A stretch of DNA of 6,547 nucleotides from an uncultured Oscillibacter sp. (GCA_905233795.1 CAJOFP010000167.1:1729-8275); one strand, 5' to 3'. Numbered from the stretch's first letter, positions 1-6,362 are shown. A program made the numbers and translations. Notes: a model not told the origin generated them from the letters alone.

Positions 1-839
1 CGCCAACCGTCAACGCGGAGACACAGAGCATTGATCTGACGGGCGTCGGCAATGCGCGGGAACTGGGCGGCTATGCGTCGGAATACGGCGGGACGGTAAA
101 ACGCGGCGTGTTATTGCGTACCGCCGCTTTAAACGGAGCGACGGAGGATGACATACGGCGGCTTCAGGATGTTTATCACTTGTCCGTGATCGCTGATCTG
201 CGCATGGACAGGGAACTTGAACCGGCGCCGGATCCGGAGATTCCCGGCGTCAAAAATATTCAAATTCATATTATAGACGAGGCGGTTCTGGCGGAAAAGC
301 AACGAAATCTGACCGCTGAGGACTTGGACGGACTGGATCTGTCAAATAAGATGGATCAATTAAAAATGGCGATCAAAGCCGGCATTGTAAACGATCAAAT
401 GTATATAGATTTTCTTTCCGGCGAGATGGGCCGGGAGGGTTATAAACGCCTCTTTGAGGAACTGTTGAAATTGCCGGAGGGAGACGCGCTGTTATTTCAC
501 TGTACGCAGGGAAAGGATCGCACCGGCTGCGCGGCCATGCTGATTCTCTCGGCGTTGGGAGTGGACGAGGAAACAATTATGGCGGATTATCTCTTGACGA
601 ATACTTTTAACGCGGCGCTGATTGAGAACGAACGGCAAGCGCTTTTGAGTCAAGGCTATGAGGGCGAGGAACTGGAAACCATGATGGCCGCCATGGATCA
701 AGTGAATCCGCAATACATGACAAACGCGCTGGACTGGATGAAAAATAACTACGGCTCCGTGACCGGATATATTACTTCCGAACTTGGCGTCACGGACGAA
801 CAGCTTGAAATATTAAAAAATATGTATCTGGAAGCGTAA
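1..839 (+). CDS. Tyrosine-protein phosphatase, Y_phosphatase3-like (5' end outside window)
   Basis: The reading frame is open from the window edge (first whole codon at position 3) to TAA at 837-839, so the true start lies upstream. The GTG at 108 is internal, because conserved sequence precedes it: LTGVGNARELGGYAS resembles the N(F)RDLGGY opening of this family. Next come RGVLLRTAAL and the DLR..rELEPAPDPE segment. The cysteine phosphatase P-loop HCTQGKDRTG lies at nt 498-527, with the nucleophile Cys codon at 501-503 and the phosphate-binding Arg in KDRTG. The C-terminus (YGSVTGYI, LGVTDEQLEIL, NMYL) is also typical of the family. The enzyme should hydrolyse phosphotyrosine or a related phosphoester such as a phosphoinositide; the substrate cannot be told. 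Any signal peptide would lie outside the window. No functional link to the neighbouring cyclic di-GMP genes is visible, and they face the opposite way. The family call is strong; the role is unknown. Confidence 0.93.
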   Translation, partial: PTVNAETQSIDLTGVGNARELGGYASEYGGTVKRGVLLRTAALNGATEDDIRRLQDVYHLSVIADLRMDRELEPAPDPEIPGVKNIQIHIIDEAVLAEKQRNLTAEDLDGLDLSNKMDQLKMAIKAGIVNDQMYIDFLSGEMGREGYKRLFEELLKLPEGDALLFHCTQGKDRTGCAAMLILSALGVDEETIMADYLLTNTFNAALIENERQALLSQGYEGEELETMMAAMDQVNPQYMTNALDWMKNNYGSVTGYITSELGVTDEQLEILKNMYLEA

Positions 840-912
840 ACGACATCCCGATTCACATGACCGCGCAAATGATTCAGACAGGAAAGAAATTTTGATTATT
901 TAACAAAATTCA

Positions 913-962
913 GCGATTCACAATCAGATGATAAGATCAGATTGTGAATCGCGTATTTTTTC
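913..962 (+). terminator. Rho-independent terminator after the phosphatase gene
   Basis: A perfect 13-bp inverted repeat (GCGATTCACAATC at 913-925 with its complement at 940-952) can extend by three more pairs past one mismatch. It closes on a loop of about 6 nt and is followed by a T-rich tract (954-961). It sits 73 nt past the phosphatase stop and 49 nt past the end of the convergent minus-strand gene that stops at 1011. The reverse strand has only a short T-run after the stem (TTTT), so bidirectional termination is possible but weaker in that direction. Confidence 0.82.
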
Positions 963-1010
963 TGTTATATTATTAAAATATATAATATTTATATATTAAA
1001 CGGGATTATT

Positions 1011-2837
1011 TTATAATTCCGCCTTTTCAGACGGCTTGTCGGCGCCGGGTTGAGGCGGTATCTGATAAGTAAACGCGCAGTAGCCGGAGCCGATTACCTG
1101 ACTGGCCGTGACGGACATATGAATGCCCAAAACGTGATATTCCAAATCCGTCGTGACGGATTCCCCCAGTACGGCGGCGCGAGAGGCGATCCGGCTCCAG
1201 TCGCGGCCCTGCATGGGGAACAGTTCGCTGACCGTGCCGCCCAGTAACGCCGCTCTCGGACGCTTGACCAGATGGGCGAACGCGTGATTGACATATAAAA
1301 TCATCGCGTCGGCATTCTCTTCGTTTAAAATAATATCTCCGGAATTTTCATCCGTTTTTTCGTTTTTATTATTATCATCATCCGGGTTCGCCGGATTGGC
1401 GGACTCAGGCTGTACTTTATAAACCGCGTATGCAATCGGCAGATTGTCAAACATACGGAACACTTGTGACATATGATCGCGTAACTGACCGCGTCCCCCG
1501 TCGCCGTCATCGGACATCATGCGTAATTGGGCGGCGCTGGCCTGTTCCGTCGTGTTTTCCGTCTCGGAATAGATAGACAGACCCACGGATAAATACGGCG
1601 TAAACGGCGTCCCGGCGACTTCCTGAATGCGCGTCGCCAATTCCCGGATACTGGCGCATAATTTCTCCGGTTCTTCACGATCCTGAAATTGCGATAAGAC
1701 CACATAATGACAACCGTAAATCCGGCCTACTGAAGCCGTGCTTCCGCATAAAAGCAATAGGGCGTCCGCCACGGCGCGAATTAAATTATCCCCGAAGTCA
1801 TAGCCGTATTGTCGATTAATATCCGAAAAGTCTTCTATAATAATATTAATCCGGGCGAAATCCCGTTGGCGCAGGACAAACTCGTCACGATAGGCGAATA
1901 CCGCCTCATCAATGCCGCGGGCGTTTAACAATCCCGTCAAAGCGTCGAGACGGGCGCGGAAATCCTCTCCGGACTGGACATCCGCCTTTTTTTCCAGCAA
2001 TTCCGAAAAGTGACCCAATAATCCTGAAATATGCCCGTGTTCGTCATAAATCGGCATTTTGCTTGCGATAATATTGCGATTTTCCCCCCGGACAATACAG
2101 CTTCCGAGAATATCCCGCGTCACCGCGCCGTCGTGAATGACATTCCATTCGTCGCCGCGATATAAATCCGGGTGTACATGCCATCCCATATCCTCATCCG
2201 TTTTGCCGATAATATCATTCAAAGAATGAAATCCGTAAAAATCCAGAAAGCTCTGACTTGCGCCTCTGAATCTACGATCCCGGTCTTTCCAGAAAAATTT
2301 AATCGTGCTTCCACGGATTAAATTCCGCCATAACATATCGGGCGCGAACGCCTGATCCTGATTTTCGTTTTCGTCGCCGCCGTAATAAGACTGAAAATCC
2401 CGGATTTCCTCTTCCGCGTCGCGTACCAGTATAAAATAAACGCCGTCCCGGACTTTCAAAAACGTGTGTAATTTCCAGATATAATTACCGTGATATAATC
2501 TCGAACGCAAAAATATGCTGATCCAGCTCCGGCCCGATTTCATGATACGTTCTTCCAGCGTGTCCAAATCCGCGAAACGTGAAAAACGCTGTCGATCTTC
2601 CGGGAATATCCGTTCTCTCGCGTAATTTTGCAGGACTTCTCGCGGATCGCGCATAGAGCTTTCCATTTCTTCCCGGTCGTCGGCGTATAACGGCATATAA
2701 GAATATTGATTTAAATCAATCATGCCCACGCGATCATAAATCGAATAAATCTGCCGGACGCCTTCGTCCAGACTTTCCTGACGGGTCAATTCCGCGCCGC
2801 GTGAAAGATTCGTCATGCTGAGTAAAATGCTGGACAT
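1011..2837 (-). CDS. PAS - degenerate GGDEF - PAS signalling protein
   Basis: The protein is 608 aa if started at ATG 2837, or 601 aa from the ATG at 2816. Regions in order: residues 1-20 look like the last strand and helix of a PAS domain (SSILLSMTNLSRG). Residues 22-145 are PAS-like (IYSIYDRVGMIDL). Residues 170-285 are a clear PAS domain (IKFFWKDRDRRF, FLDFYGF, IGKTDEDMGW, IYDEHGHISGLLG). Residues 297-425 are a GGDEF fold (LDALTGLLNARG, INRQYGYDFGD, YLSVGLSIY). Residues 460-592 are a final PAS interrupted by an Asp/Asn-rich insert. The GGDEF signature is replaced by YGCHY (374-378), and the first metal Asp position appears to be Ile333 with Glu335 at the second. Diguanylate cyclase activity is therefore very unlikely; a regulatory or scaffold role is inferred. 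No transmembrane segment is obvious. It overlaps the upstream EAL gene by 25 nt, or by only ATGA with the second start. A weak GGGAAG lies 7 nt before the first ATG, so translational coupling is likely. Confidence 0.9.
   Translation of the reverse strand: MSSILLSMTNLSRGAELTRQESLDEGVRQIYSIYDRVGMIDLNQYSYMPLYADDREEMESSMRDPREVLQNYARERIFPEDRQRFSRFADLDTLEERIMKSGRSWISIFLRSRLYHGNYIWKLHTFLKVRDGVYFILVRDAEEEIRDFQSYYGGDENENQDQAFAPDMLWRNLIRGSTIKFFWKDRDRRFRGASQSFLDFYGFHSLNDIIGKTDEDMGWHVHPDLYRGDEWNVIHDGAVTRDILGSCIVRGENRNIIASKMPIYDEHGHISGLLGHFSELLEKKADVQSGEDFRARLDALTGLLNARGIDEAVFAYRDEFVLRQRDFARINIIIEDFSDINRQYGYDFGDNLIRAVADALLLLCGSTASVGRIYGCHYVVLSQFQDREEPEKLCASIRELATRIQEVAGTPFTPYLSVGLSIYSETENTTEQASAAQLRMMSDDGDGGRGQLRDHMSQVFRMFDNLPIAYAVYKVQPESANPANPDDDNNKNEKTDENSGDIILNEENADAMILYVNHAFAHLVKRPRAALLGGTVSELFPMQGRDWSRIASRAAVLGESVTTDLEYHVLGIHMSVTASQVIGSGYCAFTYQIPPQPGADKPSEKAEL
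1308..1406 (-). other. Asp/Asn-rich low-complexity insert inside the C-terminal PAS domain
   Basis: Residues 478-510 of the PAS/GGDEF protein are rich in Asn, Asp, Glu and Lys (for example NPDDDNNKNEKTDENSGD). They separate the first PAS strand (IAYAVYKVQ) from the next conserved segment (ILYVNHAFAHLV). It is most simply a flexible surface loop. It is in frame, so it does not break the gene. Confidence 0.7.
2813..2837 (-). other. Overlapping gene junction (ATGA stop/start) between EAL and PAS/GGDEF genes
   Basis: The EAL gene reads through to TGA at 2815-2813. The downstream gene is in the -1 frame relative to it, with possible starts at ATG 2837-2835 and ATG 2816-2814; the latter shares bases with the stop (ATGA). 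There is no strong Shine-Dalgarno before 2816 and only GGGAAG before 2837. Reinitiation or coupled translation is the simplest reading. No classical X-XXY-YYZ slippery heptamer is seen in the overlap. Confidence 0.75.
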
Positions 2838-3925
2838 TTGCCGACTTCCCGCGCTTCTTCCAGTAATCGAATCATATGCCCGGAGAATTGCTGTAAACGC
2901 AGGGGCTCATGCTGAAACAGACGCTTTTCCGGTATGCCGAAAACCATATTCCAATCCACGCCGGACGCCGTCTCGTCAAAGGCGTCGTTTGTGAATAATA
3001 AAAACACATCGTCGTCACGGCCCGACGATAAATTTTTTCTGTCCACAGCCGATAAAAACGGCGTGGCGCTCAGGACGTTTAAACGGCCCAAATCGTCATA
3101 ATATTTTCTATGCACGGGCGCTTCCACGGATACGCCGCGTTCTAAAACCTGCCGGATACAATCGGGATAGGGCCGGGGTTGTCCGAATAAATAGCCCTGT
3201 ACTTTCTCACAGCCGATATTAAGCAGAAATTGAAACTGTTCTTCAGTCTCCACGCCCTCTACCAGCGTTTGAATGTCAATTTCTTTCGCCATGTGGACTA
3301 TAGAAGATAAAATTTGCTTTGATCTGGGATGAAAATCGCTTAAAAACCACATATCGACTTTTAATTCGTCAAAATGATAGTCTTTCAAGACATTCAAAGA
3401 CGAATAGCCGCTCCCGAAATCGTCCATCCAGACCTGATAACCCGCGCCGCGAAACTGTTCAATCGCCCCGCGCATAATCGCGTCTCTGTCGTTCAACGCG
3501 CTTTCCGTGATTTCAATGCACAGACATTTCCGGGGGATTTTATACGATGTCACGGACGATTCCACAACATTGAAAATATCGCATAACTCATAATCCAATC
3601 TGGAAAGATTGATAGAAACCGGCACCAAAACGCCCCGGTTTAACATGGCGTCCCGATAGCGGGCGCAGACTTTGCGGACAATAAAAGCGTCCAAATCATG
3701 AATGCGGCGGCGTTTTTCCAGAACGCTGACAAAACTTTCCGGGGGCAACAATCCCCATACAGGGTCTTCCCAGCGCGCCAGCGCTTCCAGCCCGCATAAC
3801 TGCCGGGAAACGGTACGGATCACAGGCTGATAAAATACTTTAATATATTCTTTTTCAATCGCCTCATCCAAGTGATCCATGATATACTCTTCAAGAGAAA
3901 CGTCGCGGGTCGCTAACTCAGACAT
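2813..3925 (-). CDS. EAL-domain cyclic di-GMP phosphodiesterase with truncated C-terminal PAS
   Basis: This 370-aa predicted cytosolic enzyme should hydrolyse cyclic di-GMP to linear pGpG. The EAL domain covers about residues 15-265 and keeps the expected catalytic set: E47 in CGLEALARW, N106 in SINLSR, E138 in CIEITES, D168/D169 in DDFGSGYSS (loop 6), K189 in ELKVD, E223 and E226 in EGVE, and Q243 in QGYLFGQP. Residues 270-363 look like a linker plus the first half of a PAS domain (VFLLFTNDAFDE, then MIRLLEEAREVG). The domain then stops without its later strands. The start at ATG 3925 is supported by AGAGG at 3933-3937, 7 nt upstream. It is the first gene of a two-gene minus-strand unit: its TGA at 2815-2813 overlaps the ATG at 2816-2814 of the PAS/GGDEF gene. 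It is divergent from the ATPase gene at 4458. Catalytic competence is inferred from motifs only. Confidence 0.93.
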   Translation of the reverse strand: MSELATRDVSLEEYIMDHLDEAIEKEYIKVFYQPVIRTVSRQLCGLEALARWEDPVWGLLPPESFVSVLEKRRRIHDLDAFIVRKVCARYRDAMLNRGVLVPVSINLSRLDYELCDIFNVVESSVTSYKIPRKCLCIEITESALNDRDAIMRGAIEQFRGAGYQVWMDDFGSGYSSLNVLKDYHFDELKVDMWFLSDFHPRSKQILSSIVHMAKEIDIQTLVEGVETEEQFQFLLNIGCEKVQGYLFGQPRPYPDCIRQVLERGVSVEAPVHRKYYDDLGRLNVLSATPFLSAVDRKNLSSGRDDDVFLLFTNDAFDETASGVDWNMVFGIPEKRLFQHEPLRLQQFSGHMIRLLEEAREVGKCPAFYSA

Positions 3926-3932
3926 AAAAATT

Positions 3933-3937
3933 CCTCT
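3933..3937 (-). promoter_or_regulatory. Shine-Dalgarno site of the EAL gene
   Basis: On the minus strand AGAGG lies 7 nt before the ATG at 3925, in an otherwise A/T-only leader. It fixes the start of the EAL gene. Confidence 0.8.
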
Positions 3938-4140
3938 TTTATATTTATATATTTATTTATTTTTTTATATATTTTCATACGTTTATTTTTTATTTATATA
4001 ATCACATGTTTGTTAAATATAAATTTTGTTTATTTCGACGTTTTTATAGATTCTATAAATAAATTTGATTTATTTTATTTGAAAAATCATTCCCCGTCAA
4101 TGACAGAAAAGGACTTTTTGAAATTTTCGTGCGTCTTGAT

Positions 4141-4201
4141 AAAAAAAGCCGGAAAAATTATGGATTTTATACAAAAAAATCAAAATTTTCCCGCTTTTTT
4201 T
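4141..4201. terminator. Long terminator-like hairpin in the intergenic region
   Basis: Left arm 4141-4156 (AAAAAAAGCCGGAAAA) pairs with right arm 4186-4201 (TTTTCCCGCTTTTTTT) with a single C-C mismatch, ending in seven T on the plus strand and, by symmetry, seven T on the minus strand. Inside, GATTTT (4163-4168) pairs with AAAATC (4176-4181), giving a second stem and a 7-nt loop. The structure is a good bidirectional intrinsic terminator, but no protein gene precedes it on either strand within the intergenic region. It may insulate the two divergent units, end a small RNA, or be a regulatory site. Confidence 0.6.
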
Positions 4202-4320
4202 ACAAAAATTTACATGAAAATTATGGTATTTTATGCTTTATTTAGTAAAATTATGATTTAATTTCGTTGGCTTTCATAAAAAAATATTAAAATATAATAT
4301 ATAATTTAGCGAAGATTCTT

Positions 4321-4349
4321 TTGACAAACGAAAAAAGACATGTTATGAT
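4321..4349 (+). promoter_or_regulatory. Near-consensus sigma70-type promoter for the ATPase gene
   Basis: Consensus -35 TTGACA (4321-4326), a 17-nt spacer, and -10 TATGAT (4344-4349) preceded by TG at 4341-4342, which makes an extended -10. Transcription should start near 4356, giving a leader of about 100 nt before the ATG at 4458. Confidence 0.88.
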
Positions 4350-4367
4350 AATACTGTCAAGCATTGC

Positions 4368-4387
4368 TTACAGTTATTTACAGTTAT
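4368..4387 (+). repeat. Tandem 10-mer in the ATPase leader
   Basis: TTACAGTTAT occurs twice head to tail (4368-4377 and 4378-4387), beginning just after the predicted transcription start. Two copies spaced by about one helical turn could bind a dimeric regulator at the start of the transcript. It could also be chance in A/T-rich DNA. Confidence 0.5.
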
Positions 4388-4444
4388 ATGAATGGTCAAA
4401 TGATAGTTTCATTTATGCTTTATTTGTGTTTGTGTTAAGTTTCA

Positions 4445-4455
4445 AAGAAGGTGAT
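4445..4455 (+). promoter_or_regulatory. Strong Shine-Dalgarno site of the ATPase gene
   Basis: AAGAAGGTGAT is a near-complete anti-Shine-Dalgarno match (AAGGAGGTGAT with one mismatch). Its AGG lies 6 nt before the ATG at 4458. It fixes the start and implies efficient translation. Confidence 0.88.
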
Positions 4456-4457
4456 TC

Positions 4458-6173
4458 ATGGCCTCTCCTATGCGACTGGGCGAATTGTTGGTCGCGGCGG
4501 GCGCCATTACTGAAGAAGATTTGCAGCGCGGTATGGAATTGCAGAAAGAAAGCAAAGACCGCCTCGGTACGGTGCTGATCGCTAACGGCATTATCACGGA
4601 AGCCCAGATGATCGAAGCCCTGCAAATGCAGTTGGGCATTGAATTTGTTGATTTATCAAAAGTATCCATTTCCACGGACATGGCGCAGGCATTGCCTAAG
4701 AATCTGGCGCGGCAACATCATGTCGTGCCGGTACGGATGGAAAAAGATGTCCTGTACTTAGCCATGAGCGATCCTTTAAATTTTTTCGCCACAGGCGAAA
4801 TTAAAAAAGCAGTCAGAAAGAAAATTATACCGTTAATCGCCACGCAAGAGGGCGTGGAACACGCGATACAGATTTTATACAGCAATGAGGGCGCCGCGAA
4901 AGCCATTGAGGATATGAAACGCGAAGCCGCCGCCAACGGCGCCAATGACACGCCTACAACCGCCGGCGCGTTCGTATCCACACAGCTCGGCGACACGTCA
5001 GCGAGTAACGCGCCGACAATACGCCTTGTCAATTCCATGATGGAACGATCTGTAACGGAACGCGCAAGCGATATTCATATGGAACCCCGTGAGGATCATA
5101 TGCGCGTCCGTATGCGTATTGACGGCGTCATGAGAAGCGTTTTGACGATTCCTAAAAATGTACAATCGTCCGTGATTTCCAGAATCAAAGTCATGTCCAG
5201 CATGGACATCGCGGAACATCGCGTTCCGCAGGACGGAAGATTTAACGTACAAATCAAAGACAAAAGCATTGACGTTCGCGTGTCAACATTGCCGACAGTA
5301 TACGGTGAAAAAATCGTCATGCGCCTGTTGGACAAGTCCGGCGGACGCGTAACTAAAGAAGCCGTCGGCTTGACCGGATCGGATTTAGATAAATATGACG
5401 AGTTATTAAGCATTAAAAGCGGCGTTATTTTGTTAGTCGGCCCAACCGGTTCCGGTAAGACGACAACTATGTACGCCATGATTAACCAGTTAAACACGGA
5501 CGAAGTCAATTTAGTTACGCTGGAGGACCCGGTGGAATATAATATTGACGGCGTCAATCAGGTGCAAATCAACGAAAAAACCGGCATGACATTCGCCGGA
5601 GGTTTGCGGTCGATTTTAAGACAAGACCCGGATATAATCGCCGTGGGCGAAATCCGCGACGGCGAAACGGCTGAAATCGCTATGCGCGCCGCCATTACCG
5701 GTCATATCGTGTTATCGACGATTCACACCAATGACGCCGTGGGTACGATAGACCGCTTGCGGGATATAGGCGTAGAGCCGTATGTAATCGCCAGCGCGTT
5801 GCGGGGCGTTATCTCTCAAAGACTGGTTCGGCGCGTCTGTCCGCACTGCCGGGAAAGTTACACGCCTTCAGATATGGAATTACGCTCTCTGGGTATCAAA
5901 CCGGAAGATAAATTCCCGTTTTTTCACGGCGTCGGCTGTCCGAAATGTTATAATACCGGTTATCGCGGCAGAATCGCCGTTTTTGAAATGCTGATGATTG
6001 ACGATGAAGTCAGCGCGTTGATATACGAACAGCGCGGACGCAACGCGATTGAAAAAGCGTTAAAGCGTCCCGAAAGCGGCTTTGTATCGCTTGAAAGCAA
6101 CGCTTTGCGATTAATGCGCGACGGCATGACCACCAGTGAGGAAGTTTTACGGGTTATCAGCCGGAAAAAATAA
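4458..6173 (+). CDS. GspE/PilB/MshE-family ATPase with N-terminal MshEN cyclic di-GMP-binding domain
   Basis: The protein is 571 aa, the usual full length for the family. It is the predicted hexameric cytoplasmic motor that powers type IV pilus assembly or type II secretion at the inner membrane. Residues 6-58 fit the MshEN cyclic di-GMP pattern: two 24-residue motifs starting RLG (R6-Q29 and R35-Q58) with a 5-residue spacer. The rest of the MshEN/T2SSE N-domain extends to about 140, followed by an Ala/Thr-rich linker (about 145-182). The N2 domain includes SDIHMEP (204-210). The ATPase core has Walker A GPTGSGKT (328-335), the Asp box TLEDPVE (354-360), Walker B with GEIRD (397-401) and the His box TGHIVLSTIHTND (414-426). 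A zinc-binding tetracysteine follows, C461-x2-C464 and C494-x2-C497, which is typical of GspE/PilB rather than PilT. No pilus or secretion gene lies next to it in the window. Whether it is PilB, GspE or MshE cannot be settled from the sequence. Confidence 0.96.
   Translation: MASPMRLGELLVAAGAITEEDLQRGMELQKESKDRLGTVLIANGIITEAQMIEALQMQLGIEFVDLSKVSISTDMAQALPKNLARQHHVVPVRMEKDVLYLAMSDPLNFFATGEIKKAVRKKIIPLIATQEGVEHAIQILYSNEGAAKAIEDMKREAAANGANDTPTTAGAFVSTQLGDTSASNAPTIRLVNSMMERSVTERASDIHMEPREDHMRVRMRIDGVMRSVLTIPKNVQSSVISRIKVMSSMDIAEHRVPQDGRFNVQIKDKSIDVRVSTLPTVYGEKIVMRLLDKSGGRVTKEAVGLTGSDLDKYDELLSIKSGVILLVGPTGSGKTTTMYAMINQLNTDEVNLVTLEDPVEYNIDGVNQVQINEKTGMTFAGGLRSILRQDPDIIAVGEIRDGETAEIAMRAAITGHIVLSTIHTNDAVGTIDRLRDIGVEPYVIASALRGVISQRLVRRVCPHCRESYTPSDMELRSLGIKPEDKFPFFHGVGCPKCYNTGYRGRIAVFEMLMIDDEVSALIYEQRGRNAIEKALKRPESGFVSLESNALRLMRDGMTTSEEVLRVISRKK
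4473..4631 (+). other. MshEN tandem cyclic di-GMP-binding motifs (24-5-24)
   Basis: Within the ATPase, both repeats carry R-L-G at positions 1-3, hydrophobics at 6-7, Gly at 10, a hydrophobic at 12, Leu/Met at 17, Met/Leu at 21 and Gln at 24. The spacer between them is KESKD. This matches the published MshEN consensus as I recall it, with no visible loss of a key residue, so direct cyclic di-GMP control of the ATPase is predicted. Confidence 0.85.
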
Positions 6174-6185
6174 AAAAATTTTTTT
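6172..6185. repeat. A7T7 palindrome at the ATPase stop codon
   Basis: AAAAAAATTTTTTT begins inside the TAA stop (6171-6173). It has no GC stem and no loop, so alone it is a poor terminator. It may be a bend or contribute a U-tract. Confidence 0.4.
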
Positions 6186-6239
6186 ATAAAACCTGTCTCC
6201 GATTGTTATCTTGTTTCGTATATCATATAGAATCCCACG

Positions 6240-6362
6240 AGGGGGAGAGTAAGAGTCTATCTCAAAACAAGAACCCTTCCCCCTGTCCCCCTTCCCTTTC
6301 AGGGACGGGGGAACGCAATCCGGGAAAGTCCCCCCTGAAAGGGGGGATTTAGGGGGGTTTTT
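6240..6362. repeat. GC-rich nested inverted-repeat element (REP/MITE-like)
   Basis: This C/G-run block lies in A/T-rich surroundings. TTCCCCC-t-GTCCC (6277-6289) pairs with GGGACGGGGGAA (6302-6313), 12 bp with one bulged T. CCCTTTCAGGG (6294-6304) is the exact reverse complement of CCCTGAAAGGG (6333-6343). CCCCCC (6330-6335) can pair with GGGGGG at 6341-6346 or with GGGGGG at 6352-6357; the latter is followed directly by TTTTT (6358-6362), an intrinsic-terminator geometry. AGGGGGA at 6240-6246 also complements TCCCCCT at 6278-6284. I infer a dispersed intergenic repeat that may also terminate the ATPase transcript. Copy number cannot be judged from one window, and the outer boundaries are uncertain. 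Confidence 0.65.

Larger units (their letters stand above)
3926..4457. other. AT-rich divergent intergenic region without a convincing gene
   Basis: This 532-nt stretch separates the divergent EAL and ATPase genes. Positions 3938-4000 are almost pure A/T with recurring TTTAT/TATAT units and would form the leader or promoter of the EAL gene. The composition is too skewed to assign one -10/-35 pair there. The middle holds the hairpin at 4141-4201, and the right part holds the ATPase promoter and leader. A TTG-initiated frame at 4010-4261 (83 codons) has low-complexity F/I/K/N-rich content and no ribosome binding site, and is not called a gene. The DNA is probably curved or easily melted because of its A/T tracts. 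Confidence 0.75.

Noticed and set aside
108..110. GTG at 108 as start of the phosphatase
   Set aside because: Family-like sequence (GNARELGGY) is encoded in the same open frame upstream, so the gene begins before the window.
2813..2850. Programmed -1 frameshift site at the EAL/GGDEF junction
   Set aside because: No X-XXY-YYZ heptamer or clear downstream pseudoknot could be found in the overlap; ATGA coupling explains the arrangement more simply, though a split gene remains open.
4010..4261. 83-codon plus-strand frame in the intergenic region
   Set aside because: TTG start without a ribosome binding site, low-complexity F/I/K/N composition expected from A/T-rich DNA, and it runs through the hairpin at 4141-4201.
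4350..4457. Cyclic di-GMP riboswitch in the ATPase leader
   Set aside because: The leader is A/T-rich and I see no GEMM-type conserved core or tetraloop receptor; only a small AAATGA/TCATTT hairpin (4398-4414) is visible.
5096..5557. 153-codon minus-strand frame inside the ATPase gene
   Set aside because: It lies wholly opposite the conserved Walker and N2 region of a certain gene, shows no recognisable domain and has no translation signal; it is a shadow frame.
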